From positions 3,941,855-4,005,854 of the forward strand of contig NZ_CP136187.1 of NCBI RefSeq assembly GCF_033193315.1: a stretch of 64,000 bases of DNA, given 5' to 3'. The stretch comes from Agathobaculum sp. NTUH-O15-33 (GTDB taxonomy: Bacteria; Bacillota; Clostridia; Oscillospirales; Butyricicoccaceae). Below, piece by piece: positions 1-7,904 of this stretch. The notes under the pieces were generated by a model, which worked only from the letters and a program-made list of their open reading frames with translations, searched no databases and had not been told where the DNA came from. Both the position numbers and the translations under genes were made by a program. Each line of letters begins with the position of its first letter. Position 1 is the stretch's first letter.

Positions 1-35
1 TGTCAAACGTGTTGTAGGTGAAAGGAGTTGAGCAT

Positions 36-509
36 GTGTGTTCGTCTGGTACCAATGAATACATTTGCCGCATCGTCGACCGGTATAGCCGTATGCTGCA
101 TAAGCTGGCCCTTACGCGGCTTTCACCCACGGATGCGGAGGACGTTGTGCAAGAAGTTCTGATCAAGCTGATGACAACGCTTCCCAAGTTCCGCGATGAG
201 GAGCATGAAAAGGCATGGCTGATCCGTGCGACGATGAACCGCGCCTGCGATTTTCGCCGCGCGGCGGCCAAAGCCACCGTTCCGATCGACCAGCTTGAAC
301 TGCCGGCCCGGGAAGACGAAGCCCAGCTTCTTTCCGCTGTGCGCACCTTGCCCGGCAAATACAGCGCTGTCATCCATCTGTACTATTACGAAGGCTATTC
401 CATTAAGGAAATAGCGAAATTATTGAGACTGCCTGCATCAACCGTGGGGTCCCGCTTGGCACGAGGCCGGGCCAGACTGAAAGAAATCATAAAGGAGGAC
501 TTCGAATGA
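36..509 (+). CDS. ECF-type RNA polymerase sigma factor
   Basis: A 157-residue sigma-70 family protein of ECF layout. Region 2 lies in the N-terminal third (LSPTDAEDVVQEVLIKL, then AWLIRATMNRACDFRR) and region 4 at the C-terminus (LPGKYSAVIHLYYYEGYS, then the helix-turn-helix IKEIAKLLRLPASTVGSRL). It should direct core polymerase to a small regulon. I place the start at GTG 36, because AAAGGAG at 21-27 sits 8 bases ahead; an in-frame GTG at 18 has no such site. The last four bases overlap the next gene (ATGA), so the two are translationally coupled, as expected for a sigma factor and its membrane anti-sigma. The family is certain; the regulon is unknown. Confidence 0.9.
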   Translation: MCSSGTNEYICRIVDRYSRMLHKLALTRLSPTDAEDVVQEVLIKLMTTLPKFRDEEHEKAWLIRATMNRACDFRRAAAKATVPIDQLELPAREDEAQLLSAVRTLPGKYSAVIHLYYYEGYSIKEIAKLLRLPASTVGSRLARGRARLKEIIKEDFE

Positions 510-1303
510 ACCGCGAAAAATACCGCGCCGCCCTGAACGCCACAGAGCTGAGGGAGGACTTTCGTAAGGAAACCATTGAGAAGCTCACACGTGTGACAGG
601 CGGGCGAACGGAAAAGGAGATCGAATTGATGAAAACCAGACGTTCTTTAAAGCATACCATCGCGGCCACCGCGGCGGCGGCCGCCCTAATCGTTTCGGCA
701 GCGGCGGCGGCGACGCTGCTCAGTCCGAATCAGGTAGCGGGGGAGCTGTCCGATTCCACACTGCAATCGGCATTTGATAGCGTGGGCGCGACCCGGATCG
801 ACCAAAGCGTGCAATCAGAGGGATATACCTTTACGCTTGCCGGCATGGTGAGCGGCGCGGGCCTATCAGATTATGCACAGGAGGTGGACGAGGAGCGCAC
901 GTATGTGGTAGCCTCGATCGCGCGTACGGACGGCACGGCGATGGGCGATCCTGCAAATAATCTAAACACGGTATTCACGCCGCTGGTCTCGGGCTATTTG
1001 CCGTGGCAGGTCAACGCATGGACGCTGGGCGGCTCCGCCGCGTCCTTTACAAAGGACGGCGTGGCGTATTATCTGTTTGACTGCGCAAATCTGGAGGTTT
1101 TTGCCGACCACACCGTGTATCTGGCCGCATATGAGGGTGATGCGCCCTCCAACAAGGAATTTCAAATGCATGAGGACGGGACCATTTCGTTCACAAATGA
1201 TATCAAGGGCCCGCACGCCCTGTTCACGATCCCGCTGGACCCGGCCAAAGCCGACCCGGCGGCGGCCGAGCAAATGCTGCGCGAGATTGGACTCGTGGAA
1301 TAA
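506..1303 (+). CDS. Membrane protein coupled to ECF sigma factor, putative anti-sigma factor
   Basis: 265 residues: a charged cytoplasmic N-terminus of about 48 residues, one alanine-rich transmembrane segment at about 50-71, and an exported domain of roughly 190 residues. No zinc-type HxxxCxxC anti-sigma motif is visible in the N-terminus. The topology and the ATGA overlap with the sigma gene fit the DUF4179-like regulators that hold ECF sigma factors at the membrane and sense envelope conditions. That function is inferred from context, since the sequence itself shows only the topology. The gene ends at a perfect 15-bp hairpin shared with convergent cysS. Confidence 0.7.
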   Translation: MNREKYRAALNATELREDFRKETIEKLTRVTGGRTEKEIELMKTRRSLKHTIAATAAAAALIVSAAAAATLLSPNQVAGELSDSTLQSAFDSVGATRIDQSVQSEGYTFTLAGMVSGAGLSDYAQEVDEERTYVVASIARTDGTAMGDPANNLNTVFTPLVSGYLPWQVNAWTLGGSAASFTKDGVAYYLFDCANLEVFADHTVYLAAYEGDAPSNKEFQMHEDGTISFTNDIKGPHALFTIPLDPAKADPAAAEQMLREIGLVE

Positions 1304-1320
1304 GCACGTGATAACAAAAA

Positions 1321-1355
1321 AAGCGCCTATTGCTTCCAATAAGCAATAGGCGCTT
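1321..1355. terminator. Bidirectional terminator
   Basis: Perfect 15-bp stem (AAGCGCCTATTGCTT, loop CCAAT, then its complement) with A-tract and T-tract flanks. It lies between the convergent anti-sigma gene and cysS and can end transcription from both sides. Confidence 0.9.
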
Positions 1356-1362
1356 TTCTATA

Positions 1363-2781
1363 TTATTCTCTCGTCCACTGCGTGCCTTGGCGGGTGTCCT
1401 TAATGGTAACGCCCATATCGGACAGTTCGCCGCGGATGCGGTCGGCTTCGGCAAAATCCTTATTTTTCTTTGCTTCCGCGCGCGCGGCGATCAGCGCTTC
1501 GATCTTCTCCGCGTCCGGGTCGGCGGCGGCGTCCTCGCGCTTTTGCGCAATGTTCAGTACGCCGGTCAGCTCCATAAACAGGGCGTGCGCGGCCTGCAAA
1601 AACGCGCGGGTGGCGTCCTGATGCGCGCCCGTGTAGGCGTTGATCTCGCGCGTGAGTTCAAATACGGCGGAAAGCGCGTCGGCCGTGTTCAGGTCGTCGT
1701 CCATCGCATCGATAAACTTTTGCTTGTAGGCGGAAAGCGCGGTCAGCTTTTCGGTTTCATCGGCGGTCATGGCGTCTCCGGCGGCTTTTTGGATGCGGAA
1801 CTCCAAATTATTCCGCGCTTCGTACAGGCGGGCGAGCGAGGCCTTGTTCATATTCAGCGAATCGACCGAATAGTTCAGCGGCGTACGGTAGTGGGCGGAA
1901 AGCATGAACATGCGGATGGTCTCATAGCCAAATTCCTTCGCGGCGTCGCGCACCATAAAGAAGTTGCCCTTGGATTTGGACATTTTCTCATTATCGATGG
2001 TCAGGAAGCCGTTGTGCAGCCAGTAGCGCGCAAAATCGCAGCCGTTGGCGCATTCGGACTGGGCAATCTCGTTTTCATGGTGCGGGAAGATCAGGTCAAG
2101 CCCGCCGGAGTGGATGTCGATCGTCGGGCCGAGGTACTTGGTCGCCATGGCCGAGCATTCGATATGCCAGCCCGGACGGCCCTTGGAGCCCCACGGCGTG
2201 TCCCACGCGGGCTCGCCGGGCTTGGCGGCCTTCCAGACCGCGAAATCCATGGGGTCTTCCTTGGTTTCGCCAACCGAGATACGCGCGCCGGCCTGTAAGT
2301 CCTCCATCGGCTGGTGGCACAGCTTGCCGTAGCCGGGATCGGATTTCACGCGGAAGTATACATCGCCGTTATCGGCCAGATAGGCGTGGCCGTTATCCAG
2401 CAGTTTCTGTACGATGTCGATGATCGCGTCCATGGTCTCGGTCGCGCGCGGGTGGTAGGTCGCGCGGCCAATGCCGAGGCCCTCCGCGTCCACGTAGTAT
2501 TCCTTGATATACCGCTCCGCGATGGTGTTGAAATCAACGCCTTCCTCATTGGCCTTATTGATGACCTTGTCGTCGATATCGGTAAAATTCTGCACAAAAT
2601 CCACCTTGTAGCCGCGGTATTCAAAATAGCGGCGCAGGATATCGAACACAATGAACGGTCTGGCGTTGCCGACATGGAAATAGTTGTACACCGTCGGGCC
2701 GCAGGAGTACATTTTAACCTCGCCCGGGGTAAGCGGCACAAACTCCTCCTTTTGGCGCGTCAGGGTATTGAATAGTTTCAT
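1363..2781 (-). CDS. cysS: Cysteinyl-tRNA synthetase
   Basis: 472 residues, the normal length for CysRS, which charges tRNA-Cys with cysteine. The class I signatures are present: HVGNA (36-40, the HIGH motif) and KMSKS (266-270). The zinc ligands are C27 (SCGPT), C209 (HIEC), H234 and E238 (HHENE). The C-terminal part is the helical tRNA-binding region. The gene stands alone and is preceded by a T-box leader with a consensus promoter, so its expression should rise when uncharged tRNA-Cys accumulates. Confidence 0.98.
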   Translation of the reverse strand: MKLFNTLTRQKEEFVPLTPGEVKMYSCGPTVYNYFHVGNARPFIVFDILRRYFEYRGYKVDFVQNFTDIDDKVINKANEEGVDFNTIAERYIKEYYVDAEGLGIGRATYHPRATETMDAIIDIVQKLLDNGHAYLADNGDVYFRVKSDPGYGKLCHQPMEDLQAGARISVGETKEDPMDFAVWKAAKPGEPAWDTPWGSKGRPGWHIECSAMATKYLGPTIDIHSGGLDLIFPHHENEIAQSECANGCDFARYWLHNGFLTIDNEKMSKSKGNFFMVRDAAKEFGYETIRMFMLSAHYRTPLNYSVDSLNMNKASLARLYEARNNLEFRIQKAAGDAMTADETEKLTALSAYKQKFIDAMDDDLNTADALSAVFELTREINAYTGAHQDATRAFLQAAHALFMELTGVLNIAQKREDAAADPDAEKIEALIAARAEAKKNKDFAEADRIRGELSDMGVTIKDTRQGTQWTRE

Positions 2782-2837
2782 AGCGGTTCTCCTTACTTGA
2801 TTCTTTATTTTATATCAATTTTTACAGTTTAATAAAC

Positions 2838-3078
2838 ATGCCGCCTCTCAAGGTTTCCCTTAAGAGGCGGCAAACATCCGTTTTCCGCGGTTCCACTCCC
2901 AGTTTCTCGCTTTTTGCCCGCTGTAACGGGCGAGACCCGCGGGGCATTGCCCCCGATGCTCGGGGACGCACGTTCGCCGTTCCCCCGCAGGGCCTTTGCA
3001 GCAAGACGGCCCCTCTCTGAAGCGGGCGAAAACGGGTACTCTTTCCCTTCTTCGCAACGATACGCTATTTTTTATTGT
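2838..3078 (-). promoter_or_regulatory. T-box riboswitch of cysS
   Basis: The minus-strand leader carries the conserved antiterminator T-box core TGGAACCGCGG (2885-2895), just before a GC-rich hairpin (2840-2871) that can act as the terminator. The alternative fold would place the core sequence against the 5' arm of that hairpin. An AGAGAG element about 110 bases upstream resembles the stem I signature. A TGC (Cys) triplet at 2968-2970 is a candidate specifier, although other TGC triplets occur nearby. Promoter and leader length fit cysS control. Confidence 0.88.
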
Positions 3079-3084
3079 GAAACC

Positions 3085-3113
3085 AGTATAGCAAGCGCGA
3101 AGCGCAAAGTCAA
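3085..3113 (-). promoter_or_regulatory. Promoter of the cysS T-box transcript
   Basis: TTGACT at 3108-3113 and TATACT at 3085-3090 on the minus strand with a 17-bp spacer. Transcription should start near 3078, giving a leader of about 295 nucleotides. The -35 box overlaps the end of the upstream EAL gene. Confidence 0.85.
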
Positions 3114-6100
3114 GTGGGCCCATTGCCGTTATTAGGCAGGCCGCTTTGCGCGCTGATTGAACGGACGAGCCGCACGAGCTCCTCCGGCACCAAGGGCGGC
3201 TCGAACGCCGGGCGCGCAAGAAAATAGCCCTGCACATAATCCACGCCCATGCGGATGACCGTTTCCAGCTCGGCCTTCGTTTCCACGCCCTCCGCCACCA
3301 GGCGGATGCCGCGCTCACTGGCGTAGGAGATCAGGTTGCCGACGATTTTTTGTTTATCGCGGTCGATATCGATATCGCGCACAAGCGACATATCGATCTT
3401 GACGTATTCTGGCGCGAGCGTCAGCAGCACATATTCGCTGTTGTATCCGCTGCCGTAATCATCCAGCGCAAAGGCGGCGTTCCAGCGCCGGTTCCAGCGG
3501 CGCTTTTCCTCCAACACGCCCTCGCGCACGCGCTCGTTTTCCGTGATCTCCACCACAAAGCGGGGCAGATAATCGGCAAAGCGCGTTTCAAACTGCTCGG
3601 AATCCTCCTGCGTGAGCAGTTGGTTGGGGATGGAGTTGATAAAGGCGCGCACGCCCGGCGCGATGCGCCCGTTTTCACAGTGCGAAACAAAGCTGCCCAT
3701 GGCGCTGAACAGCGTCATGGATTCAATGCGGTTGAGCTGGCTTTCCTGCTGCGCGATCTCCAAAATGTCCTTGGGCATTTTCAGCGTTTCAAGGTCGGAG
3801 CGCATCAGCGCTTCATACGCAAAGATATCGCCGGTGCGGGTGCTGATAATCGGCTGCCAGTAATAAATCAAATGATCGCCGCCAAGCAGCAGGTTGAATT
3901 CCTCCCGGCACTTCTGCAGCCGGGTGGCCGAGCGGTAGGAAAGCATGTCGAAATCATAAAGGTCGCCCTTGCCGTTGCGTTTTACCTCGTACATGGCAAA
4001 GTCGGCATATCGCACCAGCTCGGTAAAGTCGGTCGTGTTGCGCGGATATCAAGGCGATGCCGCCCGACGCGCTGATCGGAAATTTACCGCCGTCCGGCAA
4101 GGGCACGCTCTGCGTATTCAGGTTTTGCTTGAGCGCGCGGATGAGGTTGCGGATCTTTTGCTCGGAATCATAGCCGTAGAAGAAAACGAACATTTCATCG
4201 CCCGACTGGCGGCAGACCAGCGTGCCGGGCGGCGCGGAATGGATTAGGCTGTCCGCCAGACAGCGGATGTACTTATCGCCGTAATCGTGGCCGTAGGTAT
4301 CGTTGATGAACTTGAGATTGTCCAGATCGACCATCAAAAGCGCGGCGATGCCGAGCGATTCCGGATGGAATGTGAACAAATCGTTCATGACGCGGTGGAA
4401 CGCGCGGCGGCTGAGCAGCCCGGTCAGCAAATCGTGGTCGCGTTCATGCTCCACCTTTTGCCGTTCCAGCGTGGCGGCGGTGATATCCTCGGCCAGACCG
4501 ATGACGCGTTCCTCCGATTCAATGCAGCGCAGGCGCACATACACGCTGCGCGGCGTGCCCGGCATACAGAAAACGCTTTCCGTGGCGCCGTCCGACAAGG
4601 TTTCGTGCTGCTCGACATAATCGCGCAGCGAATCGAGCTTATCTCCAAATTCGTTGACGGAAAACGTGTGCGCGTCGATGTTCGGCAGGCCGAACACCAT
4701 GAAGAAATCATCCGTCACGAAAAGCGCGCCGGTCTTTTTGTTGATCTCAAACCCGCCGATGCGGATACTGGCCATTTCAAGGATCTTGGTGAATTTCAGC
4801 GAGGTTTCAAACACATCGTCGCTGAGCGACTCGATCTTGCTGGTCAGCAGGTCGATCTCCTTGATATGGGTCTTTTGAAAGCGAAGGGGCTTATCCTTCG
4901 CCGCGCGTTCCAGATCGCGCGTCAGCGTGGTGACGGGTTCGGAGATCGCATAGCTGACCACGCAGACCACGGAAAGGCCCAAAACGAGCAGGATCACGCC
5001 GAGAGACAGCACGGTGCGCTGCACCGAACGGGAAAACTGGAAAATATGGTGGCTGTCCGCTATGCCGATCAAGGCCCAGCGCGTGCCGGAAAACGGCGCG
5101 TTGGAGTTATAAAGGGATAAGTACTGCACGGCCGCGTAAAGCTTTTCCGAATCGCTTTCCACACGGAACGTGTTGTTTTTGCTTTCGCCGTAAAGCGTGA
5201 GCGCGGCCGCCGCGCCGTTGACGCCTTGCGACTGGTAGGGGCCGCTTGCAAACACTGTGCGGAAATGCTCGCCGTCCTCGGTCACGGCCAGCAGATAAGA
5301 GCCGTTGGAACCGTCCAGCAGTTCGCGGTTGGGGATGACCTTGCTCAAATAGTCGAGCGTCAGCTCGATGCCGACGACCCCGTACAGGGTACCGTCCGCA
5401 AGGCGAAGCGGGACCGAATAGGAGATCGCGGAACGGCTGTCGTCCGGCAGGCGGTAGGCTTCGCTCCAATAGCCAAGATCGGACCAGCCAAGCTCCGGGT
5501 GGGAAACGGCGGTGCGGTAGGGCAGGTAAAACAGATCGTCATATTTATTTTGCTGCTCAAAGGTGAATTTTGTTCGCCAATCGCTGTCCGTCGCGATACC
5601 GAGCTTGTCCACCAGCGCGGTCGGCGCGCGCTTGAGCAGCAGGTCGCGGTTATCGTCCGAAGCGCTCGACACGGGGTCCAGATCGCGCAGATACAGGCCG
5701 CATTTGTCCTGTACGTCGTCCTCCGAAAGGTCGTCTGTGTTTAAAATCAGAAAAGCGCCCGTGACCGAGTTTTTGCGGATCACGCTGATCAGATCATCCG
5801 CTACCGCGCCGAGCATGACGTTATAGCTGGCTTCATCCGTGCCGATATGGGCAAGGTCTATCTGCTTGCCGTCCCGCAGCTGCTCCACCTTGCCGTTGAT
5901 GGAATCAATGGTAAGGCCCAGATCGGTCCAGCCGGAGACCATTTCATTTTCCAGATATCCCTTGCGGTTTTTGACCTGCTCGCCCAAAATATCGAGCGCG
6001 TTTTGGTCAAGCTGGCGCAGCACGCCCCCAAAGAAAAGCACGCTTACCATGGCGACGATCAGGACGAGCAACAGGATACTGAGCGGGCGAAACAGCTTTT

Positions 6101-6146
6101 GCACAATCGAGCCGCTGCGCCGGACACGCTGTTTATGGTTGTTCAT
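3110..6146 (-). pseudogene. Cache-PAS-GGDEF-EAL c-di-GMP signalling protein, interrupted by a frameshift
   Basis: One gene of about 1010 codons, read here in two frames. The first frame (6146 down to 3954) encodes a transmembrane segment at about 18-40, a large extracytoplasmic Cache-like sensor, a second membrane segment near 378-400, a PAS-like region and a GGDEF domain whose signature is degenerate (SGDEM). At 4049-4052 (TCAA, where the family would have the three bases of a Trp codon) one extra base moves the end of GGDEF and the whole EAL domain into the next frame (to 3110). The EAL domain keeps every catalytic motif: EALMR, FINS, EITE, LDDYG, VKID, AEGVE, VQGY. An intact protein would probably be a c-di-GMP phosphodiesterase with a regulatory GGDEF. 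A sequencing error is possible. It follows a solute-binding lipoprotein gene by 36 bp. Confidence 0.85.
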
Positions 6147-6182
6147 GGGAGCTGTCTCACCTGTCTTTCCCGGGGAAATACG

Positions 6183-7634
6183 TTATTGCACCAACGCTTC
6201 CAGCTCGGTTTTGGTGGCCTGATACCATTCTTCAAAGCGTTCATCCGTGGTAAAGCGGGCGGCGGCCTGCGCGCGCGGCGTGCCCGCGTCCACCAGCTTT
6301 TGCACCTCGGCGGCATCGGCCGCGGCGGCGTCCGTTATGGCGTATTCCAGTACATTGCGCGCTTCGGTGCCGTTTGCAAATGCCTTGGGGGTATATAGCT
6401 TATTTCCGTTTACCGTGTCGATCGCGACCGATACGATGCGGTCGACGATATCGCCGTCGCTTGTCGCACCCTGTTCGCGTATGTATTCGATGTCGTTTGC
6501 TTCCTTTTTGACCGGCAAATAGCCGGATTCGATCGAAAATTTACTGTTTCGCTGTTTATCGGTAAACCACTTGAGGAAAAGGACGGAGGCGTATTCCTCG
6601 CTCTCCTCCGCCTGCGTGACGACCATGCCCGCGCCCTGCTGCACCGCGGTGGGCTGTCCGCCCTCGAACTGCGGCGCGGGGAGCACCTCTACCTCGATCG
6701 GATACTGGTGATCGTCGTCTATGATGACGCTGCTGGGGAAAAAGGTCGCGCCGGAGGACGAACCCACAAACGAAATGACCTTGCCGGTCTTGACGTCGTC
6801 CGAGCGGAAGCGTCCGTTTGCTGCGAAATAGCCGCGCACAAACGGCACGTAGTAGTTATCCCACAGCTTGCGCACGATGTCTTCGTCAAAATGCAGGGCG
6901 GGCTTGCCGTCCTTCTGCGCGAAGAGCTCCATGCCGAGCTGTTCCGCGCCGATCAGGAAGTAGTTGGCGATCGCGTCGCGGCCGAAAAAGGCCTTGCCGT
7001 CGTCCGGTTTTTCGGTCTGGCTGTCGGTCCAGTTGTAATACTGCTCCGCCAGCTCGGTCACGCCCTCGATGGTCTCGCACTGGCTCAGTTCGGCGCCGGT
7101 GGCCTTGGCGAACGCGTCCCAATCGGTCTTGTTGAGCATGAAAATTTCCGTGGATTTTGCAATCGGAAAAATCTTCAGGCTGTCGTCGGTGCTGAAACGC
7201 CCTTCCTCGATGTAGCCGTCCACATATTCGTTCAGCTCATCCTTGGTAAAATAGGGGTTCAGGTCGGCCGCGAGGCCAAGGCCGTCCACCGCGTAGGCGG
7301 TATCGGCGTAGGCCGCGAAAATATTGGGCATTTCGGCGGCACCCACCTTTTTATTGGCGGAATCCAGCACGCTCGTTTGCAGATCGACAACGGAACCAAG
7401 GCTGGACGCTTCGACGATAATGCCTTGGTCGAGCCCTTCGGTATGGTTGAATTCCGTCACCAGCTGGTCGAACGCTTCCTGTTGGGTGCCGTTATAATAG
7501 TGCCACACGGTAACGGTGACCGGATTGTTCGGATCGAGCCGCGCGGTTTTAACCTTGTCCTTGCCGCAGCCGCTCAGCAGCAGCCCCGCGCAAAGGAGCG
7601 CGGCCAAAGCCCGTATTTTAAAACGATGAGTCAT
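6183..7634 (-). CDS. Extracellular solute-binding lipoprotein (ABC family 1 type)
   Basis: 483 residues. A signal peptide ends in the lipobox LLSGC, so the mature protein is lipid-anchored outside the membrane. The body resembles family 1 (maltose/glycerol-3-phosphate type) binding proteins, including VTVWHYYNG near the N-terminus. The start is ATG 7634, because GAGGAGG lies 7-8 bases ahead; five in-frame codons upstream have none. No permease or ATPase gene is nearby; the next gene, 36 bp downstream, is a membrane Cache-GGDEF-EAL protein. It may therefore deliver a ligand signal and not a nutrient, which is inference. The ligand is unknown. Confidence 0.88.
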   Translation of the reverse strand: MTHRFKIRALAALLCAGLLLSGCGKDKVKTARLDPNNPVTVTVWHYYNGTQQEAFDQLVTEFNHTEGLDQGIIVEASSLGSVVDLQTSVLDSANKKVGAAEMPNIFAAYADTAYAVDGLGLAADLNPYFTKDELNEYVDGYIEEGRFSTDDSLKIFPIAKSTEIFMLNKTDWDAFAKATGAELSQCETIEGVTELAEQYYNWTDSQTEKPDDGKAFFGRDAIANYFLIGAEQLGMELFAQKDGKPALHFDEDIVRKLWDNYYVPFVRGYFAANGRFRSDDVKTGKVISFVGSSSGATFFPSSVIIDDDHQYPIEVEVLPAPQFEGGQPTAVQQGAGMVVTQAEESEEYASVLFLKWFTDKQRNSKFSIESGYLPVKKEANDIEYIREQGATSDGDIVDRIVSVAIDTVNGNKLYTPKAFANGTEARNVLEYAITDAAAADAAEVQKLVDAGTPRAQAAARFTTDERFEEWYQATKTELEALVQ

Positions 7635-7688
7635 ACCCTTCCTCCTCAAGAATCACCGATGGCCTTAAGAATCGATGATGATATTTTT

Positions 7689-7794
7689 CGATCGAAACAA
7701 AGCCCCATTTCGATCGAGCATTCCGGCTTCGGCGCGCGCCTTTCAGGCACGCTTCTCCGCCGGTTTTTCGTCAAATTGAAGCTTTGCTTCAATT
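7689..7794. repeat. Two perfect hairpins in the binding-protein leader
   Basis: Within the 5' leader of the solute-binding lipoprotein, CGATCGAAA (7689-7697) pairs with TTTCGATCG (7708-7716), and AATTGAAGC (7774-7782) pairs with GCTTCAATT (7786-7794). A GC-rich stretch separates them. They could be a dispersed intergenic repeat or a leader control element. No known riboswitch consensus was recognised. Confidence 0.5.
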
Positions 7795-7852
7795 CCCCAT
7801 TTAATGGCGCGCTCCGGCGCGGGGGTTCTCCAATTCTAGATGATACCTTATC

Positions 7853-7881
7853 ATTATAACATGCTCATGGGTGGTGGGCAA
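7853..7881 (-). promoter_or_regulatory. Promoter of the solute-binding lipoprotein operon
   Basis: TATAAT (7853-7858) with TTGCCC (7876-7881) at 17 bp on the minus strand. It predicts an untranslated leader of about 210 nucleotides that contains the two hairpins. Confidence 0.6.
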
Positions 7882-7904
7882 ATCTTTCCACGTGATTTTG
7901 GTTA

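Noticed and set aside
1330..2298. Long plus-strand frame opposite cysS
   Set aside because: Its composition is the reverse of cysS codons, there is no ribosome site, and it starts in the terminator.
4287..5120. Plus-strand frame opposite the GGDEF-EAL gene
   Set aside because: Shadow frame rich in Arg, His and Gln with no family motif; the minus-strand protein explains the region.
7670..7860. c-di-GMP riboswitch ahead of the binding-protein gene
   Set aside because: Tempting given the c-di-GMP neighbour, but the GEMM-I and GEMM-II consensus cores are not present.
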